Positions 1-8,974 of a DNA stretch of 64,000 nt are shown in pieces (within the stretch, counting starts at the first letter, position 1; each line of letters opens with the position of its first letter). The stretch is from Magnetospirillum sp. UT-4 (GTDB lineage: Bacteria > Pseudomonadota > Alphaproteobacteria > Rhodospirillales > Magnetospirillaceae), in contig NZ_CACVCG010000046.1 in the NCBI RefSeq assembly GCF_902729435.1, positions 1 through 64,000 on the forward strand. Reading direction: 5' to 3'. Both the position numbers and the translations under genes were made by a program. The notes under the pieces are model-generated. The model saw only the letters and a program-made list of their open reading frames with translations, was not told the DNA's origin and did no database searches.

Positions 1-4
1 GGAC

Positions 5-22
5 CCCCCGCCTTCGCGGGGG
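5..22 (-). terminator. Hairpin downstream of the TPR gene
   Basis: A 7-bp GC stem with a CTTC loop lies 44 bases beyond the stop of the minus-strand TPR gene. The window ends before any T-tract could be seen, so it is only a candidate factor-independent terminator. Confidence 0.35.
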
Positions 23-65
23 TGACGGATCAGAGGGTGGCAAGCAGAGTATTTCCGCACCCTGC

Positions 66-2243
66 TCAGGCCGCCTGGGGAATGGTGCCGGGGGGGTTGG
101 CCTGGCGCAGCAGGGCGTCATGGGCCAGGGTGGCGAGATCGAGGGCCGCGTCGCGGCCGTCGAGGTTGCGGGCCACCTGCGCCTTGAGGAAGGCGCCGCC
201 CTCGTCGCCCTGGCCGGCCGGCCGGCGAATCCAGGCCTCCAACTCCGCATCGGGCGAGCCCTTGGCCAGCCCGGCATGGACCAGGGCGATCAGGCCCTTG
301 TCCTCGGGATCGGTGAAGGCGGCGCGGACCTGCTCCCAGTCCTCGTCGGGGCTGGCGCCATCGGCCAGGGCCGCCAGGCGCACCGGCAGCAATCCGGGGA
401 AGCGGTGCAAGCGCTGGCGCAGGTCCTGGCGGAACCCGTCATCGCCCAGCGCCATCACCGTGGTGGCGAGAACGTCGTCGGCATCGGCGGCCAGGGCCTG
501 CCCGGCCACCGCCGTCGCCGTCGCCCGGTCGCCGAGGCGAAGGTACAAATCCGCCTCGGTCCCCCAGGCCGCCCGCCGCAGCAGCGGCGCCTCGGCCGCT
601 TCCGCCGCCAGGGCGGCGGCGGCCGCCTCATGGTCGAGGGGGAGACTGGTTTCGGTCGCGGTGTGCCGTTCGGCGAGGAGAGCCCGCACCTGATCGACCC
701 CGCGCGGCCCGGCCTCCAGCCAACGGGTCAAAGTGCCTGCGAAATTATTGTTGCCGAACCGCTCGACATAGCGGTCCCTCACCGCCCGCGCCGCCACCGC
801 TTGGCCTTCGGCGATCAGGATTTCGGCAAGCGTATACAGCGCTGTCGGATTATCGCGCCGTTCCGCCGCCAGGCGGCGGGTGAAGGACCGCAGTCGCTCC
901 ACCGCCTCGTCGCCCTGCCCGCCGCGCCACAGCAGACGGGCGAGGTCCCCTTCGGAATGCTCGTGGTCTGGATCACGCTCCAGCGCTTCCCGCAGCAGCC
1001 GTTCGGCGGCGGCATCGGCGCCGCGCCCGGCCAGCAGCCGGGCCAGTTGATGGCGGAGCGGCGCGCGGTGCGGCAGGCGGCGGATCGCCTCCCACAGCAC
1101 CGCCTCGGCCTCGTCGCGACGGCCAAGGCGGGCCAGGCAGTCGGCGCGCAGGCTCCAGGATTGTTCGTGGAAGGGTGACCACCTGGAGGCCCGCCGCATC
1201 CATGCCAGCACATGGCCGGGCGCCCCGTCGCGCACCGTCCGGCCGAGATTGCTGCTGCTGGTCACCAGGAAATGGGCATCGCCGGTGGCGACGGCATAGC
1301 GTTCCAGAAGGGCGAGCAGGTCCTGCATCTCCGCCAGCAGCCCCGGGCTTGGGGCTTTCCGCCAGGCTGCGCTAAACGCTTTGACCTCGTACTCGACGCT
1401 CGGCGGCAAGGTCGGCACTTTGGCAGTTCCAACGCCCGGCTTCTGCAACTCCGGCCACACCGAGCACACCCAATCGCGCACATGCGGCGCCGTCCGCTTG
1501 CCGGCCAGGATGGCGCCCCAGCGGTCGAGCCAGAAGTCCCGCGACTGGGGGAAGGCGGCCTTCAGCTGGCGCACCCTGCGGATGAATTGCTGCTGCGCCC
1601 GGTGGTCGTTTTCGCCGTCCATGGCGCCGCCCCAGCGGGCGAGGCCGACCAGCACCTCCTGGCGCGGCATGGGCTCGGGTCCGGGCATGGAGGCGACGCC
1701 CAGCAGGGTGGCGTCGATGCGGTGGCGCAGGCGGCGATTGGCCGAGGCCTCGCAGGCGCGCAGCCACTCGAACCGGAAGCGGTCGTCGGTCTGGACGTTG
1801 GCGGCGGCCCCCAGCACCAGATCGGCCAGGTCGAAGGCGGAATTCTCGACGAAGCGTTCGGCCCAGGCGGCCTCGTCCGGCCAGGCCGAGGCCAGCCAGG
1901 CGGCGCAGCGGGCCAACTCGAGGCGATGGACGGCGCGGTACGCCTCGCCCGCCTCGGTGATGAAGCGGCGCACGCCGCCCGGGCGTTCGATCAGGGTGTC
2001 GGCCCGCCCCTTCAAACCCTTCAGCCAGTCCAGCAGGGTCTCGTCCAGCAGGTCCCACAGGGTGGGCGCCGGAGAGCGCGGCAGGTCGCCGAACATCACC
2101 TCCAACGCCTGGCAGGGCGTGGCCCGCTGCAGGCCGGGCAGATAGGCCTCGCCGGCCAGCAAATCGGCCAATGCCGCCGCCGGCTCGGCCGCGAAACGGT
2201 CCAGCCAGGGATGGGGGACGGGCTGCAGCGCAGGGGCGCTCAT
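66..2243 (-). CDS. TPR-repeat protein, 725 aa, function unknown
   Basis: Large soluble protein with tetratricopeptide-type helical repeats in its middle third (signatures such as RADCLARLGRRDEAEAVLWE and repeated LA-x2-L-x8-A-x3-L spacings). The C-terminal part is also Ala/Leu-rich and helical. No signal peptide or membrane segment is visible, so it is probably a cytoplasmic scaffold or interaction protein. The reading frame is open upstream to 2492, but I start it at the ATG at 2243. That ATG overlaps the stop of the preceding gene as ATGA, which indicates translational coupling. The region upstream of this ATG in frame is Arg-rich and looks like a shadow of the neighbouring gene. Partner unknown. 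Confidence 0.7.
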   Translation of the reverse strand: MSAPALQPVPHPWLDRFAAEPAAALADLLAGEAYLPGLQRATPCQALEVMFGDLPRSPAPTLWDLLDETLLDWLKGLKGRADTLIERPGGVRRFITEAGEAYRAVHRLELARCAAWLASAWPDEAAWAERFVENSAFDLADLVLGAAANVQTDDRFRFEWLRACEASANRRLRHRIDATLLGVASMPGPEPMPRQEVLVGLARWGGAMDGENDHRAQQQFIRRVRQLKAAFPQSRDFWLDRWGAILAGKRTAPHVRDWVCSVWPELQKPGVGTAKVPTLPPSVEYEVKAFSAAWRKAPSPGLLAEMQDLLALLERYAVATGDAHFLVTSSSNLGRTVRDGAPGHVLAWMRRASRWSPFHEQSWSLRADCLARLGRRDEAEAVLWEAIRRLPHRAPLRHQLARLLAGRGADAAAERLLREALERDPDHEHSEGDLARLLWRGGQGDEAVERLRSFTRRLAAERRDNPTALYTLAEILIAEGQAVAARAVRDRYVERFGNNNFAGTLTRWLEAGPRGVDQVRALLAERHTATETSLPLDHEAAAAALAAEAAEAPLLRRAAWGTEADLYLRLGDRATATAVAGQALAADADDVLATTVMALGDDGFRQDLRQRLHRFPGLLPVRLAALADGASPDEDWEQVRAAFTDPEDKGLIALVHAGLAKGSPDAELEAWIRRPAGQGDEGGAFLKAQVARNLDGRDAALDLATLAHDALLRQANPPGTIPQAA

Positions 2244-3229
2244 GGCGTGCCGAAATCCTTCCGCCCTTGCGGGTCGCGGCGCAGACATTCCAGGTGTTCC
2301 CGCCGCACGGCCTCGGGATCGGCGAACGCCTTGGCGTCGGCCTTGCCGATGAAGCCGATGGCGTGAATATGCTCCGGTTTGTAGGGCACCCGCAAGCTCA
2401 ACACTTCGGCTATCTTGGCGGTGCAATCGGCATCGCCGTCCAACTGCAGGGTCCGCCCATAGGGCAGCCCGGCCGGCGACGGGAAGAACCATTCATAAAG
2501 GTCGCCGTCCAGCACCGTCGGCACCGCCAGCGGGAAGGCGGCCCGGAGCTTCTTGCCCACCGCATCGACATCCTTGACCGCATAGGTCATGGCCAGCACC
2601 GGAATCTGGGGCTTGGCGGCGGTCGGGCGGTAATGGCCGAGGCCGAGGCGGTCGCGCAGCCGGTCGGCCCAGTCCGGGCTGTCCAGGTCGGCGGCCATGC
2701 GGTCATCGACGAAGCCCATGAAGCGCGGACGATAGGAATGGCCGCCGTTCAGCTTCTCGCACAGGGCTTCCAGGTCGCCGTCGATGTCGTCGCGGGTCAC
2801 ATCGGTGGACGGATCGGGGGTGAAGGCCCGCCGGCCGCGGACGATGTCCACATAGTCCTTCAGCACGTCCAGCGGCTTGGGTAGCAGGCTGTGCTCGACC
2901 GCGTAGTCCAGGGATTCGATGCGCACCAGCCTGTGCTTCTTGCCCAGCCCGCGCACCGCGTCGTCGAGGCTGGCCAGATCATTGGCGGGGGTGAAGGTCT
3001 CGGGCAGGTCGGGACCATAGATCCGGCCCTGCAGGAAATTGGCATGGGCCTTCTGCCAGCTTTCGGGGTCGGCGGCGCAATCGCCGGCCACCTGGTCCTC
3101 GTAGACGCGCTGGCGTTCCGCTGCCGCCCGCTCTTCCCACAGGTAGTTCTCGGCGCGCGCCCGAGCCGCCCAGTCCTGGCGGCGATAGGCATCGAGGGCG
3201 GTGCGGAAGGGGGCGAGAATCGGCGTCAT
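2240..3229 (-). CDS. Conserved hypothetical protein, 329 aa
   Basis: I do not recognise a family. The protein is soluble, rich in charged residues, and has no signal peptide or membrane helix. The ATG at 3229 (MTPILAPF) is chosen because the 14 residues upstream to 3271 look non-coding, but no clear Shine-Dalgarno decides it. It is the first gene of a two-gene unit: its TGA overlaps the ATG of the TPR protein by 4 bp. This suggests the two products work together. A role as a partner of the TPR protein is inference only. Confidence 0.6.
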   Translation of the reverse strand: MTPILAPFRTALDAYRRQDWAARARAENYLWEERAAAERQRVYEDQVAGDCAADPESWQKAHANFLQGRIYGPDLPETFTPANDLASLDDAVRGLGKKHRLVRIESLDYAVEHSLLPKPLDVLKDYVDIVRGRRAFTPDPSTDVTRDDIDGDLEALCEKLNGGHSYRPRFMGFVDDRMAADLDSPDWADRLRDRLGLGHYRPTAAKPQIPVLAMTYAVKDVDAVGKKLRAAFPLAVPTVLDGDLYEWFFPSPAGLPYGRTLQLDGDADCTAKIAEVLSLRVPYKPEHIHAIGFIGKADAKAFADPEAVRREHLECLRRDPQGRKDFGTP

Positions 3230-3331
3230 GCCCGGACAGGGAAAGCTGGTGGGCGACCACCATGCCACCATCCCCGTTCGGTTGCAATATGGCGCGGTGG
3301 CACCAGCCCGCCGGGTTCGGCGCGTCCCCCC

Positions 3332-3778
3332 CTACTCCACCGGCTCGCCGTTGAGGCGGGTGGCCAGCATCTTGGTCAGCTCGTAGACGCCGCGGCGGAT
3401 GTATTCGTCGTCGATGCGGCGGTAGTTGCGCATCATCTCGAGCCCCTCGCGGCCGTAATCGGGCAGCAGCGGCGGTGCCGGGTCCTCGCCCAGGCCGCCG
3501 GAATTGCGCGGCATGTCGTCGAAGAAGAAGCTGACCGGGACGTCAAGCGCCTCGGCGATGTGGTAGAGCCGGCTGGCGCTGATGCGGTTGGCGCCGCTTT
3601 CGTATTTCTGCACCTGCTGGAAGGTCAGCCCCACCGCCTTGGCCAGTTCGGTCTGGCTCATCCCCAGAAGGGTGCGGCGCAGGCGCAGGCGCGCCCCCAC
3701 ATGCATGTCCACCGGATCGGGATCACCGGATTCGGTGCGGGCCCGGTAGATTCTTTTTGTATTGGTTTTCCCAGCCAT
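3332..3778 (-). CDS. XRE-family transcriptional regulator, PraR-like
   Basis: 148 aa with a Cro/C1-type helix-turn-helix at roughly residues 27-85 (VGARLRLRRTLLGMSQTELA, then FQQVQKYESGANRIS for the recognition helix). This arrangement is typical of the alphaproteobacterial PraR/SinR-like group. The C-terminal tail is helical and ends in a YELTKMLATRL segment. The start at 3778 (MAGKTNTKR) is preceded by a good sigma-70-type promoter at 3810-3838. A perfect 8-bp inverted repeat, TGCATACA-N17-TGTATGCA, covers both promoter boxes, so the gene is very likely autorepressed. The targets are not visible here. Confidence 0.85.
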   Translation of the reverse strand: MAGKTNTKRIYRARTESGDPDPVDMHVGARLRLRRTLLGMSQTELAKAVGLTFQQVQKYESGANRISASRLYHIAEALDVPVSFFFDDMPRNSGGLGEDPAPPLLPDYGREGLEMMRNYRRIDDEYIRRGVYELTKMLATRLNGEPVE

Positions 3779-3804
3779 CGTGCGCCATCGTCCGCGAGTG
3801 TTCG

Positions 3805-3838
3805 TGCATACAATACTCGCCCAGGTAAATGTATGCAA
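3805..3838 (-). promoter_or_regulatory. Promoter plus palindromic operator of the XRE gene
   Basis: On the minus strand, TTGCAT (3838-3833), a 17-bp spacer and TATTGT (3815-3810) form a sigma-70-like promoter upstream of the regulator. An exact inverted repeat, TGCATACA at 3805-3812 and TGTATGCA at 3830-3837, is centred on the spacer and overlaps both hexamers. A dimeric regulator bound here would block polymerase. Autoregulation by the adjacent XRE protein is the natural reading. Confidence 0.6.
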
Positions 3839-3857
3839 GGCGGCGCAGGCGGGAAGG

Positions 3858-4544
3858 TCACTCGCCGCCCCAGCCGCAGGCGGCGAGCAGGTCGCGCATG
3901 TGGGGCGGCACCGGGGCGGTGGCGGTGATTGGCGGCTTCCCGGAATGGATGGGGACCGACACCGCGCGGGCGTGCAGGTGCAGGTTCGGGGCGACCAGGT
4001 CGGCGGTGCCGCGGCCATAGGTGGAATCGCCGATGATGGGGCAGCCGATGGCGGCCAGGTGGACCCGGATCTGGTGGGTGCGGCCGGTGCGCGGCCGCGC
4101 CTCGATCCAGCTCAGCCGGTCGGTGCCGCCCAGCACCCGGTAGTCGGTGACGCTGGGCTGGCCCCTGGGATCGACCACCACCCGCCAGCCGTGGCGGCGC
4201 TCCAGCTTCAGCAGCGGCTTGTCGATGGTGCCGGATTGGGCCGGCGGCCGGCCGACCGTCACCGCCCAGTAGACCTTCTCCACCCGGCCGCCGGCGAACA
4301 GCTCGCCCAGCCGGGCCAGCGCCTTGCGGTGGCGGCCCAGCACCAGGCAGCCCGAGGTGTCGCGGTCGAGGCGGTGGGCCAGCTCCGGCGGACGCGGCAG
4401 GCCGAACCGCAGCGCCCCCAGCAGCTCCATCAGATGGCCGCCCTTGCCCGGCCCGGCATGCACCGCCAGCCCCGCCGGCTTGTCGATGACCAGCATCATC
4501 CCGTCGCGGTGAAGCACGCGGGCGACCAACTCCTCGGGACTCAT
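3858..4544 (-). CDS. RluA-family pseudouridine synthase (no S4 domain)
   Basis: 228 aa enzyme isomerising uridine to pseudouridine in rRNA or tRNA. The family motif with the catalytic Asp is clear (AHRLDRDTSGCLVLGRH). So is the conserved C-terminal segment RPRTGRTHQIRVHL, followed by GDSTYG. The N-terminus begins directly with the catalytic domain (VIDKPAGLAVHAGPG), so there is no S4 RNA-binding domain. This makes it like RluA/TruC rather than RluD. The start at 4544 overlaps the stop of the upstream SPOR protein gene by 4 bp (ATGA), so it is translationally coupled. The exact target uridine cannot be assigned from sequence. Confidence 0.9.
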   Translation of the reverse strand: MSPEELVARVLHRDGMMLVIDKPAGLAVHAGPGKGGHLMELLGALRFGLPRPPELAHRLDRDTSGCLVLGRHRKALARLGELFAGGRVEKVYWAVTVGRPPAQSGTIDKPLLKLERRHGWRVVVDPRGQPSVTDYRVLGGTDRLSWIEARPRTGRTHQIRVHLAAIGCPIIGDSTYGRGTADLVAPNLHLHARAVSVPIHSGKPPITATAPVPPHMRDLLAACGWGGE

Positions 4545-5665
4545 TGCGGAAACGGCGTCGGCGTACAGGTCTGGCCCTTGCCCTTGAGGGCGGCGCACAG
4601 CTTGTCGGCCGCCGCCTGGTCCAGCGGGCCGGCGATCAGGCGGTAGGTGGCGCCCAGCTCGCCGAGATCGGCCTTGGCCACCTTGAAGGACAGGGTTGCC
4701 AGGTCGGGGAACTCGGTCTTCAGCGCTTCCCACGCCTTGTCGCCGTGGGTGGCCGAGCCCATGGACAGCAGATGCACGCCGACCGGGCCGCCGAACCCGG
4801 CCGGCAGCTTGGGCGCCTCGACGCCGGGGGGCGACGGGATCACCTCCAGCCGGCCCGACACCCCGCCTTCCATGCGCTGGCCGCGCCCCGCGCCGGCGGC
4901 GGTCTTCTTCTTCGGCTTGGGCTTGGCCACCACCTGGGGCGCCGGCGGCGCCAGCACTTCGGGCAGGGCTTCGCTGGCGATCAGGCCTTCGAGGGCGAGC
5001 AGTTCGCCGTCACGTTCGCTCGCGGTGATGAGACCGGCATCCTTCAGCCGGCCGGTGCGTTGGGCGACCTTGCGCGCCGAAGCGACGTCGGGCGGCGCCA
5101 GCGCCTCGCGCCGGGCCGGCGCCGCCGGCAGCAGCTGGTCGAGCATGAAGCCGCGCTCGGCCGCGCCCCCGCCCCTGTCCTTGTCCTTGCCCCGCCACAG
5201 CCGGTCGAAGCGGTCCGCCACCTCGGCCACCGGCGGGATCGGGCGATCCAGCCCCGCCGCCGGCGGCTGCGGCGCGGTCAAGGGCAGCAGCGCCCCCAGA
5301 TTGGCATCGCGGCGCACCGCCGCCTCGGACGGCGGAACCAGGCCGCGCTGGGCCAGTTCCTTCAGCGCCAGGAAGCGCAGCGCCATGGGATCGCCGGCCA
5401 GCAGGCGCTCGGCGGCGGCGAGGTCGATGGATGCCGAGGGGAACGGCGATGCCGCATCGGACAGCGGCATCGGCACCGGCGGCGGCGGCTCCATGGCGTC
5501 CGGCTGGGGCGTGGGCAGGTTCTCCAGCCCGGGGCGGACCATCTTGCGGTCGAGCTGGAGTTGCGCCTCCAGCAAATCGGCCTCGGAACGGGCGATGACG
5601 TCGGTGCAGGCCGCCGCCAGGGGAAGCAGCGCGACCAGTGCGAGGACGGAGATGGGACGGCGCAT
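4541..5665 (-). CDS. SPOR-domain lipoprotein
   Basis: 374 aa. The N-terminus is a lipoprotein-type signal (MRRPISVLALVALLPLAAAC), with the lipidated Cys expected at position 20. The middle is Pro/Ala-rich and low-complexity, followed by a Lys/Pro stretch near residue 250. The last ~75 residues match a SPOR peptidoglycan-binding domain (VGVHLLSMGS...YRLIAGPL...ADKLCAALKGKGQTC). SPOR domains bind denuded glycan at the septum, so an envelope or division role is likely. The gene overlaps the RluA-type gene by 4 bp; whether the pairing has functional meaning is unknown. Confidence 0.8.
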   Translation of the reverse strand: MRRPISVLALVALLPLAAACTDVIARSEADLLEAQLQLDRKMVRPGLENLPTPQPDAMEPPPPVPMPLSDAASPFPSASIDLAAAERLLAGDPMALRFLALKELAQRGLVPPSEAAVRRDANLGALLPLTAPQPPAAGLDRPIPPVAEVADRFDRLWRGKDKDRGGGAAERGFMLDQLLPAAPARREALAPPDVASARKVAQRTGRLKDAGLITASERDGELLALEGLIASEALPEVLAPPAPQVVAKPKPKKKTAAGAGRGQRMEGGVSGRLEVIPSPPGVEAPKLPAGFGGPVGVHLLSMGSATHGDKAWEALKTEFPDLATLSFKVAKADLGELGATYRLIAGPLDQAAADKLCAALKGKGQTCTPTPFPQ

Positions 5666-5768
5666 GGACCCTGCTCGGCGGCGATGAAGGCTGGCCCATT
5701 TTCACAGACCGGCGCCGAAGCGCAACAGTTTCGCGCAAGCCCGGAACAGCGGCTATGCTGAGCGCCGG

Positions 5769-5799
5769 AAAAAAGAACGGCCCGCGCGGGGCGGGCCGT
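5769..5799 (-). terminator. Strong minus-strand terminator with no obvious gene
   Basis: Reading the minus strand, a 9-bp stem (ACGGCCCGC pairing with GCGGGCCGT, 5-nt loop) is followed by TTCTTTTTT, the classic factor-independent form. Upstream on that strand there is only the 5' region of the divergent TPR/TylF gene, so no annotated minus gene ends here. It may end a small RNA or an antisense transcript, or insulate the SPOR gene promoter. Confidence 0.6.
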
Positions 5800-5895
5800 G
5801 AAGTTCGACAGGGAGGATGCCGGAATGCGGTCCGACACCCAAGTCAACGGCAGCCTTCTACCCCGTCCGGCGAAGGCTGGCATTGAAGATCGTCA

Positions 5896-7008
5896 ATGAC
5901 CGACGCCGACCAGCTGATTTCACACGCCCGTAGCGAAATGGCATCCAGCCGCTTCGCCTCCGCCTGCGCCCTGCTGGAGCGGGCGGCGGCGCTGGACCCG
6001 GACCATCCCGGCCTGCTGGCGGCAAGGGCCGCCGCCTGCCGCCGCGACGCCCGCTACGCCGAATGCATCGCCCTGGTCGCGGCGGCGGGAGCGGCGGCCG
6101 GCGTGCAGCCGCTGTATGAACGGGCCATGAGCCTGGCCCATCTCGGGCAGGCCGAGGCGGCCCTGGCCGGCTTCGACGCGGTGCTGGAGCGCGATCCCAA
6201 CCGCGCCGCCGCGTGGTTCGGCAGTTTCGGCCCGGCGCTGGAGGTGGCCGGCATGGACTCCGCCCTGGCCCGCCTGCGCCGCGCCGCCGCCTGCCCCGGC
6301 GCCAACGGCAAGTACTGGGGCGTGCTGGCCGCCACCCTGCGCCTGGCCGGGCGGGCGGACGAGGCCGCCGCCGTCCACGCCCGGGCCCTGGCCCGCCATC
6401 CCCGCCGCCGCGCCATGTGGGACGGGGTGGCGGCCATCGCCGCCGACCTTGCCCCCGCCTGCCGCCTGTTCGGCCTGTCGGCGCCGCTGCTGCGCCACGC
6501 CCTCGACGCCGCCACGGTGCCCGGGCTGGTGCTGGAATTCGGGGTGAGGCGCGGCACCTCGCTCACCCACCTGGCCGAGGCGGCGGGGCAGACGGTGCAC
6601 GGCTTCGACTCCTTCCAGGGCCTGCCCGCCGACTGGGGCGGCGAGACCGCCGGCGTGCTCACCACCGGCACCGAGCTGCCCGTGGTGCCGGCCAATGCCC
6701 GCCTGCATCCGGGGTGGTTCGAGGACTCCCTGCCCGACTTCCTGGCCGACCATCCCGGCCCGGTGCGGCTGGTCAACATCGACAGCGACATCCATGCCTC
6801 GGCCCGCACGGTGCTGTGGCGGCTGGCGGACCGGCTGGTGCCGGGCAGCGTGGTGGTGTTCGACGAGTTCATCGGCAACCGCACCTGGGCCGCCGACGAA
6901 TTCCGCGCCTGGAGCGAATTCACCGAAGCGTTCGGGGTGCGGGCCACCGTCTTCGCACTCTCCACCGCCACCAAGCAGGTGGCGATGGCGATCGCCCATT
7001 CTCCTTGA
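5896..7008 (+). CDS. TPR protein with C-terminal TylF-like methyltransferase domain
   Basis: 370 aa. Residues ~1-180 are TPR-like helical repeats. Residues ~205-365 are a class I SAM methyltransferase of the TylF/MycF (macrocin O-methyltransferase) type. Its signatures are the SAM-binding LEFGVRRGTSLTHLA, then GFDSFQGLPADWGG, LVNIDSDIHASARTVL with the metal/acceptor acidic residues, and VVFDEF. Such fusions usually methylate sugar hydroxyls on surface glycans or secondary metabolites. The substrate is not identifiable here. It is followed 48 bp later by the HerA-type ATPase, possibly co-transcribed. Confidence 0.75.
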   Translation: MTDADQLISHARSEMASSRFASACALLERAAALDPDHPGLLAARAAACRRDARYAECIALVAAAGAAAGVQPLYERAMSLAHLGQAEAALAGFDAVLERDPNRAAAWFGSFGPALEVAGMDSALARLRRAAACPGANGKYWGVLAATLRLAGRADEAAAVHARALARHPRRRAMWDGVAAIAADLAPACRLFGLSAPLLRHALDAATVPGLVLEFGVRRGTSLTHLAEAAGQTVHGFDSFQGLPADWGGETAGVLTTGTELPVVPANARLHPGWFEDSLPDFLADHPGPVRLVNIDSDIHASARTVLWRLADRLVPGSVVVFDEFIGNRTWAADEFRAWSEFTEAFGVRATVFALSTATKQVAMAIAHSP

Positions 7009-7056
7009 CAGCGGCGCCGCCATGGCGAGAGTCGGGCTCCTTGCACGGGGAGGCAC

Positions 7057-8553
7057 ATGACGGTCGGCATCGAGATGGGGACGACGACGACGGGCGCGCC
7101 GGCGATCCTCGACCTCGAGGAATTGCTGGCCACCCGGCTGCTGGTGCAGGGCAATTCCGGCTCGGGCAAGTCGCACCTGCTGCGCCGCCTGGCCGAGCAG
7201 AGCGCCCCCTACGTCCAGCAGGTGGTGGTCGATCCCGAGGGCGACTTCGTCACCCTGGCCGAGCAGTTCGGCCACGTGGTGGTGGACGCCGCCGCCCATG
7301 CCGAGGCGGCGCTGCAGCAGGTGGCGGCCCGGGTGCGCCAGCACCGGGTGTCGGTGGTCCTCAACCTGGAGAACCTGGAGACCGAGCGCCAGATGCGCCA
7401 CGCGAGCGCCTTCCTGGGCGGGCTGTTCGACGTCGAGCGCGATTACTGGTTCCCCATGCTGGTGGTGGTCGACGAGGCCCAGCTGTTCGCCCCGGCGGCG
7501 GCCGGCGAGGTCTCGGACGAGGCCCGGAAGGCCAGCTTGGGGGCCATGACCAACCTGATGTGCCGGGGCCGGAAGCGCGGCCTGGCCGGCATCATCGCCA
7601 CCCAGCGCCTGGCCAAGCTGGCCAAGAACGTCGCCGCCGAGGCCTCCAACTTCCTGATGGGGCGCACCTTCCTGGACATCGACATGGCCCGCGCCGCCGA
7701 CCTCTTGGGCATGGAGCGGCGCCAGGCCGAGATGTTCCGCGACCTGGCGCGCGGCCATTTCGTCGCCCTGGGTCCGGCCCTGTCGCGCCGCCCGCTGCCG
7801 ATCCGCATCGGCGAGGCCAGCACCAATGGGCGGGCCGGCAATGCCCGGCTGCTGCCGCTGCCCGCCACCGCCCCGGCCGATGCCCGCGATCTGATCATGA
7901 CCGCCTCGGAACACGAGCCGGCGCGGGCGCCGGTCAGCCGGCCGATGGCCACCGCCGACATCCTGGCCCAGCTGGCCGCCACAAGGCCGCCGCCGCCCCC
8001 TGGGGAGGTTCTGGCGGGCGAGCTGGCGGCGCTGCCCCGCCCCGCCCCGCCGGCCCGGCCCAGCCACGAGCAGGTGCTGGCCGAGGTGCTGGCCGATCCC
8101 GAGGCGATGTTCCGTTCGGTCGCCCAGATCTACCAGGATTTCCTGGTGCGCTGCCGCCAGCACGGGGTCAACGGCCGTGCCCTCGACCTCGCCCAGTTCC
8201 GCCGCAAGCTGGCCACCGTGCGGGCCGGAATCGATGCCGAGACCGCCGACACCCCGGAATGGGAGCAGGCCCTGACCCTGTCGGCGGCCATGCCCGAGGA
8301 TTTGCAGGCGGTGTTCCTGATGCTGGCCCGCGCCGCCCACGACCGCGCCGCCTGCCCCTCCAACGCCCAGATCGCCCGGGCGCGCGGCTCGCGCAGCCCG
8401 CGCCGGGCGCTGGGCCTGCTGGAGCACATGGAGGGGCGCGGCCTGATCAGTATCCGCACCGACGCCTTCGGGCGGCGGGTCATCGCCATCCCGGCCCTGG
8501 CCTGGGAGACCGAACCGGGCGACGCCGACGCAGCGGACGACGAGGTGGCGTGA
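7057..8553 (+). CDS. HerA/DUF87-type P-loop ATPase
   Basis: 498 aa. Walker A is GNSGSGKS at about residues 32-39. Walker B is LVVVDEAQ near 137-144, followed by an Arg-rich sensor segment (CRGRKRGLAGIIATQRLAKL) typical of HerA/FtsK-like hexameric ATPases. The N-terminal beta-rich part carries the ATP domain; residues ~280-498 are a helical C-terminal extension with a winged-helix-like end (NAQIARARGSRSPRRALGLL). Stand-alone proteins of this class are often annotated only as ATP-binding proteins. No NurA nuclease partner is adjacent, so a DNA-end-resection role is not supported. Confidence 0.75.
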   Translation: MTVGIEMGTTTTGAPAILDLEELLATRLLVQGNSGSGKSHLLRRLAEQSAPYVQQVVVDPEGDFVTLAEQFGHVVVDAAAHAEAALQQVAARVRQHRVSVVLNLENLETERQMRHASAFLGGLFDVERDYWFPMLVVVDEAQLFAPAAAGEVSDEARKASLGAMTNLMCRGRKRGLAGIIATQRLAKLAKNVAAEASNFLMGRTFLDIDMARAADLLGMERRQAEMFRDLARGHFVALGPALSRRPLPIRIGEASTNGRAGNARLLPLPATAPADARDLIMTASEHEPARAPVSRPMATADILAQLAATRPPPPPGEVLAGELAALPRPAPPARPSHEQVLAEVLADPEAMFRSVAQIYQDFLVRCRQHGVNGRALDLAQFRRKLATVRAGIDAETADTPEWEQALTLSAAMPEDLQAVFLMLARAAHDRAACPSNAQIARARGSRSPRRALGLLEHMEGRGLISIRTDAFGRRVIAIPALAWETEPGDADAADDEVA

Positions 8554-8603
8554 GCGCCAATGCGTCGAGCCTGAAACCTGCAACACCCGCCGTCGTCATG
8601 ACC

Positions 8604-8919
8604 ACTTCTGTCCGGTTTAATTCTCGGCTGGCAATTGCCCCCCCTCGCCCGCTTGCGGGAGAGGGGGGCGAGCGTCAGCGAGCCGGGGTGAGGGCGGCGC
8701 GCGTCGGCGCGCCCAAGACCTGGAGAAACCAGCGCTTTCGCTGTCGCGAAGCGCACCTCGCGGCGCGCCCCCTCTCCCTCCCGTCGCTGTCGCGACGGGT
8801 CCCTCCCTCTCCCGCAAGCGGGAGAGGGTAATCCTGTCTACTTCGGCCAGCGTCACCCTGGACGCAGCCGTCACCAAGGGCTCCAGACGGCAGTCCGAGA
8901 ATTAAACCGGACAGCCGTG
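8604..8919. mobile_element. ~315-bp non-autonomous element, copy 1
   Basis: A 316-bp element with a perfect 19-bp terminal inverted repeat (TGTCCGGTTTAATTCTCGG at 8609-8627, its complement at 8895-8913). It is flanked by a 10-bp direct repeat CGTCATGACC (8594-8603 and 8920-8929), consistent with target-site duplication. It has no credible gene, and the interior is a set of nested GC-rich palindromes. Copies lie at 14476 and 35231. The interior of this copy is inverted relative to its outermost ~6 bases when compared with the other two copies. Confidence 0.8.
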
Positions 8920-8974
8920 CGTCATGACCGGGCATGACGAAAGGGGAGCTGTTGCAGATTTACGGCTCGCCGGG

